DNA from: Paenibacillus prosopidis
Lineage (GTDB): Bacteria > Bacillota > Bacilli > Paenibacillales > Paenibacillaceae
Reading direction: 5' to 3'
DNA length: 64,000 nt
Assembly (NCBI RefSeq): GCF_003337375.1
Contig: NZ_QPJD01000020.1
Span: forward strand, 1-64,000
The notes beneath the pieces are model-generated. The model was not told the origin of the DNA and did not search any database. It worked only from the letters and a program-made list of their open reading frames with translations. The position numbers were made by a program, and so were the translations under genes. Numbering within the stretch: position 1 is the first letter of the stretch; each line of letters opens with the position of its first letter. Shown here in pieces: positions 49,781-58,472 of this stretch.

Positions 49781-51718
49781 TTATTGTTCTTTGTCAGAAA
49801 TTTGCTTCTGCAGCAGAGAAATTAACTCCGCAACAGGCATCGCTCCTATATCGCCTTCGCCGCGTTTACGGACGGATACCGCCTCGGCTTGCATTTCATT
49901 CTCACCCACGACTAGCATGTATGGAGCCTTCTCAAGCTGTGCTTCACGAATTTTATAACCAAGCTTCTCGTTACGCAAATCGCTCTCCACTCGAATGCCG
50001 CCTAATTGCAGCTGTTCAGCAACCTTACGCGCATAGGCCTCGTAGGCAGTCGATACCGGAATAACCTTCGCCTGAACAGGGGATAACCAAAGCGGAAGCG
50101 CGCCAGCGAAGTTCTCAAGCAAGAACGCAGTCATTCTTTCCATTGTGCTTATAATACCGCGGTGAATAACGACCGGACGATGCTTTTTGCCGTCTTCGCC
50201 GACATATTCAAGCTCGAAACGCTCCGGCAGCAGGAAGTCAAGCTGTGCTGTCGACAACGTTTCTTCTTTGCCAAGCGCGGTTTTAATTTGTACATCGAGC
50301 TTCGGTCCATAAAATGCCGCCTCGCCTTCGGCCTCGAAGAACGGAAGCTCCAGCTCTTCTACAACCTCGCGCAGCATGCGCTGTGACATTTCCCACATTT
50401 CATCGTTTTGGAAGTACTTTTCTGTGTCCTTGGGATCACGGTATGACAAACGGAAACGATAGTCTTTAATGCCAAAATCCTCATACACCATGCGGATCAA
50501 GTTCACGACGCGGGCGAACTCCTCCTTGATTTGGTCCGGACGGCAGAAGATGTGTGCATCGTTTAGAGTCATTGCGCGAACGCGGTGCAAGCCTGTAAGC
50601 GCGCCTGACATTTCATAACGGTGCATCGTACCGAGCTCAGCGATCCGAACCGGAAGGTCGCGGTAGCTGCGCATATCGCTCTTGAACACCATCATGTGGT
50701 GCGGGCAGTTCATTGGACGGAGCACCAGCTCCTCGTTGTCCATAATCATTTTCGGGAACATGTCTTCGCTGTAGTGCTCCCAGTGACCGGAGGTTTTGTA
50801 CAGCTCCACGTTAGCGAGTACCGGCGTGTAGACATGCTCGTAACCCAGTTTTTCCTCTAAATCGACGATGTAGCGTTCCATTGTTCTGCGAAGCTTCGAG
50901 CCGTTTGGAAGCCATAATGGAAGACCTTGACCAACCTCACGGGAGAAAGTGAACATTTTGAGCTCGCGTCCCAGCTTACGATGATCCCGTTTCTTGGCTT
51001 CTTCTAAGAAATGCAGATGCTCATCAAGCTGCGCTTTCTTAGGAAAGGCTGTGCCGTAAATGCGCTGCAGCATTTTATTTTTCGAATCGCCGCGCCAGTA
51101 AGCGCCTGCAACGCTAAGCAGCTTAAATGCTTTAATACGGCCTGTCGAGGGCAAGTGCGGTCCGCGGCACAGGTCAAAAAATTCGCCCTGATCGTACAAT
51201 GTAATTACCGAATCGGCAGGAAGATCCCGAATCAGCTCAAGCTTGAGGTTATCATCAAGCTCAGTGAAAATCGCAAGCGCTTCATCTCTGCTTACGACAC
51301 GACGGCGAATATCGAGATTTTGCTGTACGATTTTCTCCATTTCCTTCTCTATTTTCAGAAGATCCTCCGGAGTCAACGATTGGTCCATATCGATATCATA
51401 ATAGAAGCCGTCCTCAATAACAGGACCGATTCCGAGCTTTACATTCGAATTACCGTACAGGCGCTTAATCGCTTGCGCAAGCAAGTGAGCTGTGCTGTGA
51501 CGATATACTTCAAGTCCGTCGGCCGACTCCACCGTAACAATTTCAATCGCTGCGTCAGCGTCGATCGGTGTATATACATCGACCACTTTCCCGTCTATTT
51601 TACCCGCAATTGCGTTTTTCCGAAGCCCTGAGCTTATGGAGCCGGCAACTTCTTCAATTGTTGTGCCTTCAGCGTATTCCCTTACTGCGCCGTCTGGCAA
51701 AGTTACATGAATGGCCAT
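49781..51718 (-). CDS. thrS: Threonyl-tRNA synthetase
   Basis: The 645-residue class II synthetase has the complete ThrRS layout: an N-terminal TGS domain (VTLPDGAVREYAEGTTIEEVA), the editing domain (HSTAHLLAQAIKRL, with RGPHLPSTG), the catalytic core with zinc Cys in LRPMNCPHHM and motif-2 region LHRVRAMTLNDAHIFC, and the anticodon-binding C-terminus (PVQAKVIPVST). It charges tRNA-Thr and deacylates Ser-tRNA-Thr. The start follows CAGGAGGATG. A T-box leader upstream couples expression to uncharged tRNA-Thr. Confidence 0.97.
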   Translation of the reverse strand: MAIHVTLPDGAVREYAEGTTIEEVAGSISSGLRKNAIAGKIDGKVVDVYTPIDADAAIEIVTVESADGLEVYRHSTAHLLAQAIKRLYGNSNVKLGIGPVIEDGFYYDIDMDQSLTPEDLLKIEKEMEKIVQQNLDIRRRVVSRDEALAIFTELDDNLKLELIRDLPADSVITLYDQGEFFDLCRGPHLPSTGRIKAFKLLSVAGAYWRGDSKNKMLQRIYGTAFPKKAQLDEHLHFLEEAKKRDHRKLGRELKMFTFSREVGQGLPLWLPNGSKLRRTMERYIVDLEEKLGYEHVYTPVLANVELYKTSGHWEHYSEDMFPKMIMDNEELVLRPMNCPHHMMVFKSDMRSYRDLPVRIAELGTMHRYEMSGALTGLHRVRAMTLNDAHIFCRPDQIKEEFARVVNLIRMVYEDFGIKDYRFRLSYRDPKDTEKYFQNDEMWEMSQRMLREVVEELELPFFEAEGEAAFYGPKLDVQIKTALGKEETLSTAQLDFLLPERFELEYVGEDGKKHRPVVIHRGIISTMERMTAFLLENFAGALPLWLSPVQAKVIPVSTAYEAYARKVAEQLQLGGIRVESDLRNEKLGYKIREAQLEKAPYMLVVGENEMQAEAVSVRKRGEGDIGAMPVAELISLLQKQISDKEQ

Positions 51719-51775
51719 CTTCGTTCATCCTCCTGTTTATTGCTATTATCCATCGTTACAAGCGCGGCAAAAAGA

Positions 51776-52086
51776 GCACAAAAAAAGCACGCATCCCGCA
51801 AAAAGGGACGAGTGCTTGTGTGCTCGTGGTTCCACCCTACTTCGACTGCTTAAGCGCATTATGCTTGCGCGCCCGCAGTCCTCGTATTATCTGGTAACGG
51901 AGAAATCCGGTACAGCTTACTGCCGCAGCTATCTGGTAACATGATTGCCACAGGTTCAACCGTACAGCTTCAAAGGGGTACATCTGCAGACATCATGGAA
52001 GGAAATTTCAGCCAGGTTTCCTCTCTCTGAGCCGGACATCAAAAGCAGATACATGTCTTTGTCATTGCCGATTACATCGTATATGT
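51776..52086 (-). ncRNA. T-box riboswitch leader of thrS
   Basis: On the minus strand the conserved T-box AGGGTGGAACCACGAG is at 51823-51838 and is followed by a terminator stem (AGCAC...CCC with GGG...GTGCT) and a T-run at about 51780-51817. The upstream 240 bases have stem I-like pairing. Uncharged tRNA-Thr should stabilise the antiterminator. The Thr specifier codon could not be placed with certainty; ACC near 51980 is a candidate. The leader contains two copies of GTTACCAGATA (51888-51898 and 51930-51940). Confidence 0.92.
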
Positions 52087-52091
52087 GTGTC

Positions 52092-52120
52092 ATTATAGCT
52101 CGACTTTGCGCTTTGGTCAA
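52092..52120 (-). promoter_or_regulatory. thrS promoter
   Basis: TTGACC (52115-52120), a 17-base spacer and TATAAT (52092-52097) on the minus strand. It places the start point at about 52085, directly before the T-box leader. Confidence 0.85.
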
Positions 52121-52147
52121 GGCTATGGCTATAGATGACTATATTCC

Positions 52148-53080
52148 TTACGGCTGAATAAGCTCATCCAGGCTGCTGCTGCAGGATACACATTGTACAC
52201 ATACCGTTACTCTTTGATCGAAAATCGTTTCAATTGTTCGAATCACCTGCATCTCCGGCTGCCTCGTGTGAATCGTTATATGCTTGGGCGAGACCGAAAT
52301 CAGTGAGCTGATGACCATATCCTCGATATTCATTTCCGTTTCAAGCATTTCCGCTACAATTCGATCGGACGGCGGCTTTGAGTCAAGCAGTTGAAAGCTT
52401 TCGTCATAGAGTATGAAATCATGCCCGCCCTTATGGAGCAAATGGATCATCGGTACCTTGGTATCCTGCAGGAAGACGAAATATTTCAGCAGGGAAATAA
52501 ACTCCTGGTACTGCTTATCCAGCACATATTCATCTAATGCGTATTCAACAACCTCAGTTAATTCTCTCCGATACGGTTCAAGTCTGAACGTTGTAAATCC
52601 GGTTACGTTGAGCTGTGTATGCTCCTGCAAATATTGTTCAATCTCGGCTGCAACCTTACCTTTCCGCCGAAGCCGGTCAGCATCCAGAAACCTTGTGCCG
52701 AGTCCATCCCATTCTTTTCCGTGCAGTAAATCATGGCAATATTTCTCGATTGCAGCCGACTCTGCCGATGAATGATTCCGATATTTCCTCCGAATAATCG
52801 ACGAGAGCATATCCGGCTCCAATTCACTTATCACAAATTCAGCTATCGCTTTTGAAGTAGCCTTATAAACGGCGGGTCCGTGCAATTGCAGCTGGAAATG
52901 AGGCAGTACAGCCTGACACCGTATGTCCTGCTCAGATACAACTTGAAATTCAACAGCAGCTGCTGATTCAGCATTTGAGCCGATATGTAAATCGACGACA
53001 GCTTGTTCCGTCAACAATTTCGATAATTTGTTCACAGATTGCCCGAGGCTTGTAGGCAACGATACTGTAAATAACTCCAT
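52148..53080 (-). CDS. ytxC: Sporulation protein YtxC
   Basis: The 310-residue protein is YtxC-like, a family conserved in endospore formers and of unknown molecular function. Recognisable stretches are RLRRKGKVAAEIEQYLQEHTQLNVTGFTTFRL, EYVLDKQYQEFISLLKYFV and the C-terminal VCVQCVSCSSSLDELIQP with three cysteines. It is soluble. In Bacillus subtilis ytxC also sits just upstream of thrS, so synteny supports the call. ATG 53080 follows AAGGGGTGA. A long in-frame extension to 53197 lacks a binding site. Confidence 0.88.
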   Translation of the reverse strand: MELFTVSLPTSLGQSVNKLSKLLTEQAVVDLHIGSNAESAAAVEFQVVSEQDIRCQAVLPHFQLQLHGPAVYKATSKAIAEFVISELEPDMLSSIIRRKYRNHSSAESAAIEKYCHDLLHGKEWDGLGTRFLDADRLRRKGKVAAEIEQYLQEHTQLNVTGFTTFRLEPYRRELTEVVEYALDEYVLDKQYQEFISLLKYFVFLQDTKVPMIHLLHKGGHDFILYDESFQLLDSKPPSDRIVAEMLETEMNIEDMVISSLISVSPKHITIHTRQPEMQVIRTIETIFDQRVTVCVQCVSCSSSLDELIQP

Positions 53081-53210
53081 AAGCTCACCCCTTTCCTTCC
53101 TTATCAGTATATGGTCCCGTATCAGGGGATATACGATGAAGAGATTGGAATGTAAGGGAAGTGTCCTATTGTAGCCGTGGTTGCAGTACTTGTGCATTAA
53201 TGTGATATAA

Positions 53211-53263
53211 AAAAAGCTTGCCGATGATTCATCCCCTCCTGGAAATGAATCATCGGCAAGCTT
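53211..53263 (-). terminator. Terminator of mqnC
   Basis: AAGCTTGCCGATGATTCAT and its exact complement form a 19-bp stem with a 12-base loop, followed on the minus strand by seven T. Confidence 0.95.
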
Positions 53264-53279
53264 AGTTCGTTATTATTGA

Positions 53280-54416
53280 TTAGTTCTGCATCACAAAATC
53301 AAGATCAGCCTTATCGCTTTCATTGTACATCTTCAAAATATTATATTTCGTATCCCGCTGTGCAGGAATTTTGCCGCATTCGCGGATAAGCTTTAGAATA
53401 AGTTCAATGTTTACCTTGTGAGTTGTACCCGCCGCCGAAACGACATTCTCTTCGATCATCGTGCTGCCGAAGTCGTTACAACCATAGGATAGCGAAAGCT
53501 TACCCATTTCAGGTCCCATTGTTACCCACGATGATTGGAAATTCGGAATATTATCGAGCATGATGCGGCTGGCTGCAACAATGCGCAAATATTCCTCAGG
53601 CTTCGCCTTCTCCAGCTTCAGGTTCGTATTATCCGGTTGGAACGGCCACGAAATAAAAGCAAGAAAACCTTTGGAAGGATATTTATTTGAGACGCACTCA
53701 TCCTGTGCATCACGAATCCGCAGCATGTGAAGAGCCCGTTCTTCCATCGTTTCTCCGAGTCCATACACCATCGTTGCAGTCGTGTTCATGCCATGTCGGT
53801 GTGCGGATTTCATAACATCCATCCAATCCGTCCACGAGCCCTTCATACGACTGATCTTACGGCGTGTGCGGTCGTCCAAAATCTCAGCACCGCCGCCAGG
53901 AAGCGAATCAAGGCCAGCCTCATGAAGCTGTCTGATAACCTCATCCAAAGAGAGACCGTCCGAAACAACCTTCATTTTCTGAATCTCTGCAGGCGAGAAG
54001 GAATGCATGGTAATGCCCGGAAATTGCTGCTTAATTTTGCGGAGCAGATCCAAGTAGTAAGTAAACGGCAAATCCGGATTCGTGCCGCCCTGCATTAATA
54101 TTTCCGTACCTCCGACGTTTACCGTTTCTTGAATTTTGTTCAAAATCGTCTCATCAGGAAGCACATATCCTTCCTTTGAGCCCGGTGCGCGATAAAAGGC
54201 ACAAAACCGGCAATAGACGTCGCAAACATTCGTATAGTTCACATTTCGTCCCACGACAAACGTCGTTACCGGTTCAGGATGATGCCTCAGCATAATCTGA
54301 TTAGCTGCGTGGCCCATCTTCTCGATTTGATCCGATGCCAGCAGCTCCATTCCTTCTTCCAGCCCGATTCGTTCGCCTCGCAAAGCTTTATCCAAAATAT
54401 GGTCCAACGTTCCCAT
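53280..54416 (-). CDS. mqnC: Cyclic dehypoxanthinyl futalosine synthase
   Basis: The 378-residue radical-SAM enzyme cyclises dehypoxanthine futalosine in the futalosine route to menaquinone. The cluster motif is CDVYCRFC (CxxxCxxC), followed by EILMQGGTNPDLPF, SFSPAEI, LPGGGAEIL and YGLGETMEER. Other mqn genes are not in this window; in many Bacillales they are scattered. ATG 54416 follows AAGGAGG. A strong hairpin ends the gene, and a terminator separates it from the met operon upstream. Confidence 0.94.
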   Translation of the reverse strand: MGTLDHILDKALRGERIGLEEGMELLASDQIEKMGHAANQIMLRHHPEPVTTFVVGRNVNYTNVCDVYCRFCAFYRAPGSKEGYVLPDETILNKIQETVNVGGTEILMQGGTNPDLPFTYYLDLLRKIKQQFPGITMHSFSPAEIQKMKVVSDGLSLDEVIRQLHEAGLDSLPGGGAEILDDRTRRKISRMKGSWTDWMDVMKSAHRHGMNTTATMVYGLGETMEERALHMLRIRDAQDECVSNKYPSKGFLAFISWPFQPDNTNLKLEKAKPEEYLRIVAASRIMLDNIPNFQSSWVTMGPEMGKLSLSYGCNDFGSTMIEENVVSAAGTTHKVNIELILKLIRECGKIPAQRDTKYNILKMYNESDKADLDFVMQN

Positions 54417-54533
54417 TCCGCAAGACCTCCTTAATTCCGTTCTTAGTATAAAGCAGACTACAATCAATTAATCCTATCATAATTGAGTGCTGTGCGTCAC
54501 CCATCGTATGATGCCTTATATGGACAAAATGAG

Positions 54534-54567
54534 AAAAAACACGGCGTGTCTATGAAGACAGCCATGC
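54534..54567 (-). terminator. Terminator of the met operon
   Basis: GGC...TGTCT pairs with AGACA...GCC around a 4-base loop (small bulges), with T-runs on both sides. It lies just after metC. Confidence 0.8.
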
Positions 54568-54586
54568 TTTTCTTTTTTTTAGCGGT

Positions 54587-55759
54587 TTATGCTCGAAGCG
54601 CCTGATCCAAGTCTTCAAGCAAATCCTCAATGTCCTCTAATCCGACCGAGTAACGGACTAAACCATCCGTTATGCCGCGCGCATGACGCACTTCCTTCGG
54701 CATAGCCGCATGCGACATCATGGCCGGGTAAGAAAGAATACTTTCCACCGCTCCCAAGCTCACTGCAACCAAAGGAATTTGCACTTTGCTAAGCATTTTT
54801 TTGGCACGTTCGCCGCTGCCGACATCAAAGGATACGACGGCGCCATAGCCGACCGACTGCTTCTCATGTATGGCACGACCCGGGTGCCCTTCCAAGCCTG
54901 GGTAAAAAACAGCGGATACTTCTTTATGGTTTGAAAGCCATTCGGCAAGTCTGCGCGCGCTCCTTTCGCTATGCTCCATCCGAGCCTGCAGCGTCTTCAT
55001 TCCGCGCATCAACAACCATGATTCCTGCGCACTTAGAACCGTTCCCAGGCCGTTCTGCAGCTGCTTCAGGCGTCTGCCGAGACTTTCATCCGCCGTTACC
55101 GCAAGCCCTGCCAGCACATCGCTGTGGCCGCCAAGAAACTTCGTCGCGCTGTGCAGTACGATATCGACGCCATGCTCAATCGGACGTTGATGATACGGTG
55201 TCATAAACGTATTGTCGAGCATCGTCAGCAAGCCATGCTCCTTCGCCCATGCCGTTGTCTCGGCAATGTTCGTAATCTTAAGTGTCGGATTGGACGGCGT
55301 TTCCATAAAAACAGCTTTTGTGTTCGGCTTCAATGCCGCCTTGACCGCATCAAAATCAGTCATATCGACAAATGTTGATTCTATGCCGAGCCGTTCCAAA
55401 ATCGAAGTTAGCAAGCGATATGTGCCGCCATACACGTCCTCGGTTACAATGACATGCTCTCCTGCGGACAGCAGCAGAAAGGAGGTCGAAATAGCAGCCA
55501 TACCCGACGCAAAAGCAAAGCCGCGGGCGCCGCCTTCAAGTAGAGCGATATAATCCTCAAGCGCCTGCCGCGTCGGATTGCCGGAGCGGCTGTAATCATA
55601 TTGCGGCGGATTGAAAATATCATGGTGGTGAAACGTTGATGCCTGAAAAATAGGTACGCTGGAAGCGCCTGTACCCTCGTCAATTTCTGCCCCGAAATGA
55701 AGCAGTTTCGTTGCAAAACGGCGTTCGGAAGGATTTACTTTATCGTTGTCGTTGTTCAT
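54587..55759 (-). CDS. metC: Cystathionine beta-lyase-type PLP enzyme
   Basis: The 390-residue enzyme is of the Cys/Met metabolism PLP family. It has the PLP-binding block (DYSRSGNPTRQALE; FASGMAAIS; ETPSNPTLK) and the catalytic lysine in LHSATKFLGGHSDV. Placement after metI in a SAM-I-controlled operon points to cystathionine beta-lyase, which yields homocysteine. The family also contains gamma-lyases with very similar sequences, so the precise reaction is inferred from context. It starts six bases after the metI stop, so coupling is likely. Confidence 0.9.
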   Translation of the reverse strand: MNNDNDKVNPSERRFATKLLHFGAEIDEGTGASSVPIFQASTFHHHDIFNPPQYDYSRSGNPTRQALEDYIALLEGGARGFAFASGMAAISTSFLLLSAGEHVIVTEDVYGGTYRLLTSILERLGIESTFVDMTDFDAVKAALKPNTKAVFMETPSNPTLKITNIAETTAWAKEHGLLTMLDNTFMTPYHQRPIEHGVDIVLHSATKFLGGHSDVLAGLAVTADESLGRRLKQLQNGLGTVLSAQESWLLMRGMKTLQARMEHSERSARRLAEWLSNHKEVSAVFYPGLEGHPGRAIHEKQSVGYGAVVSFDVGSGERAKKMLSKVQIPLVAVSLGAVESILSYPAMMSHAAMPKEVRHARGITDGLVRYSVGLEDIEDLLEDLDQALRA

Positions 55760-55765
55760 GAGCTC

Positions 55766-56926
55766 TTACCCCTCCTCAATTTCACGTTTTGCAGCAGCCA
55801 GCGCTTGCTCCAAGTCGCCAATCAAATCGTCGGCATGCTCGATGCCGACCGAGAAACGGAGAAGACGGTCGTCAACGCCGATTGCCTGACGGATTTCCAA
55901 AGGAATATCCGCATGCGTCTGTACAGCCGGATAAGTCATTAGAGACTCAACGCCGCCTAAGCTTTCAGCGAACGCGATGAGCTTAATATGGCGCAGAATA
56001 GGTTCGACATATCGGGCATCCTTCAGACGGAAGGAGAAAATGCCCGTATTGCCGGATGACTGCTTGTTCTGTATGTCATGCCCCGGGTGATGCGGGAGCG
56101 CCGGATAATAAACATCCTCTACAGCCGGATGTTCCATCAGGTAGTTAGCAATTGTCGTCGCATTGTATTGATGACGCTCCATTCGCAGCGCCAGCGTCTT
56201 CATACCTCTCATAAGCAGCCACGAATCCTGCGGTCCAAGAACAGCGCCTATGGAATTGTGAAGAAAGGCCATTTCGGCGGACAGCTCCTTGCCCTTTGTC
56301 ACGATCAGACCAGCCAGGACATCGTTATGGCCTCCCAAATACTTGGTTGCGCTATGAATGATAATATCGGCGCCAAGCTCGATCGGACGCTGGAAGAACG
56401 GTGTGAGCAGCGTATTGTCGACAATAGTAAGCAAGCCTTTGGATTTCGCCCATGCGGCAACCCGTTCTATATCCGTAATCATCATCAGAGGGTTCGTCGG
56501 CGTTTCGATTAGAACAGCTTTCGTGTTCGGTGTCCATAGTGTTGCCATCGCATCAATATCGTTCGTATCTACATAGGAAGCGGTAACCCCGAATCTGGAC
56601 ATAATGCGCTCAAGCAAACGGTATGTGCCGCCGTACAAATCAAGCGATACGATCAAATGATCTCCTTGGCTGAACAATGCGAATATCGTTTGCAATGCGG
56701 CCATGCCAGAGCTGCAGGCAAATGCCGCATCACCGGATTCCAATTGTGCTGCAGCTTCTTCAAGCACGGCTCTTGTCGGGCTTTTCGTGCGTGCATAGTC
56801 AAATCCCGTGCTTTCACCGAGTTTCGGATGACGAAATGCTGTTGCCTGGTATACAGGAAAGCTAACCGCTCCAGTTACGGGCTCCTTTATCGATCCGATC
56901 TGAGCCAAATGACTTTCGATTTTCAT
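55766..56926 (-). CDS. metI: Cystathionine gamma-synthase / O-acetylhomoserine thiolyase
   Basis: The 386-residue PLP enzyme carries FDYARTKSPTRAVLEE, ACSSGMAALQTIF, ETPTNPLMMITDI and the lysine in IHSATKYLGGHNDV. With metC after it and metA before it, it fits MetI of Bacilli, which joins an activated homoserine with cysteine or sulfide. The protein is paralogous to the following metC product. The 27-base gap after metA and a common SAM-I leader support a single transcript. Confidence 0.92.
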   Translation of the reverse strand: MKIESHLAQIGSIKEPVTGAVSFPVYQATAFRHPKLGESTGFDYARTKSPTRAVLEEAAAQLESGDAAFACSSGMAALQTIFALFSQGDHLIVSLDLYGGTYRLLERIMSRFGVTASYVDTNDIDAMATLWTPNTKAVLIETPTNPLMMITDIERVAAWAKSKGLLTIVDNTLLTPFFQRPIELGADIIIHSATKYLGGHNDVLAGLIVTKGKELSAEMAFLHNSIGAVLGPQDSWLLMRGMKTLALRMERHQYNATTIANYLMEHPAVEDVYYPALPHHPGHDIQNKQSSGNTGIFSFRLKDARYVEPILRHIKLIAFAESLGGVESLMTYPAVQTHADIPLEIRQAIGVDDRLLRFSVGIEHADDLIGDLEQALAAAKREIEEG

Positions 56927-56953
56927 TAGGAAGTTGCACTCCTTCTTATAATG

Positions 56954-57871
56954 TTATATGCCTGCACCCAAATCAAACGGTGTTTGTTGGTATACATAGT
57001 AATTCAGCCAGTTCGAAAATAACAGGTTTGCATGCGCGCGCCATGTAGAAAGCGGTAAGGCTGCCGGATTATCTCCCGGGAAATAGTTCTTCGGTACGTC
57101 TATGCGAAGTCCTTTTGCCTGATCGCGGTCGTATTCGAACTTCAGCGATGTCGGATCATATTCCGAATGACCGGTAACGAAAATTTGCCTGCCATCCTTA
57201 GAGGCAACGATATATACACCGGAGTCCGGTGAATCCGACAGGATTTCCAGCTTCTCAACCGGCTCGATATCCGCGCGTCGAACCTCAGTATGACGTGATT
57301 GCGGCACGAAGAACAGCTCGTCAAACCCGCGAAGCAGATTTACGTTTCGCTTCTCGACCGTATGTGGAAATACACCGAACATTTTGCTGTCCAAATTATA
57401 TTTCGGCACATTGTAATGATGATATAGACCAGCCTGTGCAGCCCAACAGATATGGAACGTGGAAGTGACACGTTTAGTGCTCCAATCCATGATTTCCTTC
57501 AGCTCTTCCCAATAGTTCACTTCCTCAAAAGGCAAATGCTCTACCGGTGCGCCCGTAATGATGAGCCCGTCATAGTACTCATGCGATATTTCATCGAACG
57601 TTTTATAAAAAGACTCCAAGTGCTCTGCTGACGTATTTTTGGACGTATGCGTCCTTGGGTGCAGCAGTACAACCTCGACCTGAAGCGGGGTGTTCCCAAT
57701 AAGCCTCAGAAGCTGCGTCTCCGTCGTTTCCTTGGTAGGCATTAAATTCAAAATGGCAATTCTGAGCGGCCTGATATCTTGGTGATAAGCGATGCTTTCA
57801 TCCATAACGAAAATGTTCTCGTTGCTTAAAATTTCTTTGGCAGGCAGGTTGTCTGGTACTTTAATCGGCAT
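56954..57871 (-). CDS. metA: Homoserine O-acyltransferase MetA
   Basis: The 305-residue enzyme transfers an acyl group (in Bacilli, usually acetyl) to homoserine, starting methionine synthesis. Family motifs are MPIKVPDNLPAKEIL, LNLMPTKETTETQLLRLIGN, GLIITGAPVEHLPFEEVNYW, HICWAAQAG with the catalytic Cys, FVTGHSEYD and the late His/Glu. The residue that sets acetyl versus succinyl specificity cannot be read with certainty; acetyl is expected. First gene of the metA-metI-metC operon, directly behind a SAM-I riboswitch. Confidence 0.95.
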   Translation of the reverse strand: MPIKVPDNLPAKEILSNENIFVMDESIAYHQDIRPLRIAILNLMPTKETTETQLLRLIGNTPLQVEVVLLHPRTHTSKNTSAEHLESFYKTFDEISHEYYDGLIITGAPVEHLPFEEVNYWEELKEIMDWSTKRVTSTFHICWAAQAGLYHHYNVPKYNLDSKMFGVFPHTVEKRNVNLLRGFDELFFVPQSRHTEVRRADIEPVEKLEILSDSPDSGVYIVASKDGRQIFVTGHSEYDPTSLKFEYDRDQAKGLRIDVPKNYFPGDNPAALPLSTWRAHANLLFSNWLNYYVYQQTPFDLGAGI

Positions 57872-57913
57872 TTTAAATCACTCCTCTTTCGGCAGTATGA
57901 CCGCTTGAACAAC

Positions 57914-58075
57914 AAAAAAGACCTTTCTGCTGTGAGAAAAGGTCGTATGCTCAGTAAAGAAGCCATGCGCCTCTCTCATCTCTCAGAAACATAATCGTTT
58001 CCGCAAGAATTAGCACCGTGCTTACGCCGGTTGCCGGGCTTCATCGGGCTAGTCCCTCCGCCTGCTCTTGATAAG
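57914..58075 (-). ncRNA. SAM-I riboswitch (S-box) of the met operon
   Basis: On the minus strand CTTATCAAGAG (5' end at 58075) is followed by GGCGGAGGGACTAGCCC, GATGAAGCCCGGCAACC, GGTGCTAATTC and a closing GATGAG (57975-57980) that pairs with CTTATC. This is the S-box core. A terminator stem (GACCTTTCT/AGAAAAGGTC, 57920-57944) with six T follows. Binding of SAM should stop transcription of metA-metI-metC. Confidence 0.96.
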
Positions 58076-58199
58076 AAAGTAGTCTATTCAATTTTCCGCG
58101 GTTCCATTTCAATAATAACTTTAATGCATTCCGTTAGTGGCGTCAAGAACCGACTTTGCATGTGCTGACTTTAAAGATGAATAAAGGTTGTTTTTATGC

Positions 58200-58229
58200 T
58201 TGAATGTAAAGCTTAAGCGGGAGTATACT
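58200..58229 (+). promoter_or_regulatory. corA leader promoter
   Basis: TTGAAT (58200-58205) and TATACT (58224-58229), 18 bases apart, would begin a transcript near 58236, giving corA an untranslated leader of about 235 bases. Confidence 0.55.
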
Positions 58230-58277
58230 AGACAAGAATTAGAACATTATTCGACTAATAAAGGAGTGCAAACGTGC

Positions 58278-58382
58278 ATGGAAGGCGACCGACCGAAGCC
58301 GGAAACATACCGAATATGGTTACTGCCGGTTCATCGTGAGCCGGGGCTTCGTCCGCATGCTGTGCCGTGTGCTCAGTTTTGA
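58278..58382 (+). CDS. Putative proline-rich leader peptide of corA
   Basis: The 34-codon ORF begins MEGDRPKPETYR, contains six prolines (DRPKPE, LPVHREPGLRP, VPC) and several acidic and basic residues, and ends about 90 bases before corA. AAGGAG lies 11 bases before this ATG. An overlapping GTG in another frame lies seven bases after it and would encode about 21 residues, so the frame in use is uncertain. Acidic/proline-rich leader ORFs sense low magnesium before mgtA in enterobacteria, and corA has a leader ORF in Salmonella. A similar role here is inference. Confidence 0.4.
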   Translation: MEGDRPKPETYRIWLLPVHREPGLRPHAVPCAQF

Positions 58383-58472
58383 TGACTGAATCAAGCGGCT
58401 AGCGGTCAGCTACGCCCCGGGATTCCCTATCAGCCGGCAGTCTCCTCTAAAGAATGAAAGGAGTAACTGCTG

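Noticed and set aside
51011..51631. 206-codon plus-strand frame inside thrS
   Set aside because: Fully antisense to thrS and without ribosome site or protein-like features.
58236..58472. M-box (ykoK) magnesium riboswitch before corA
   Set aside because: The conserved M-box core sequences were not found. The leader ORF hypothesis was retained instead.
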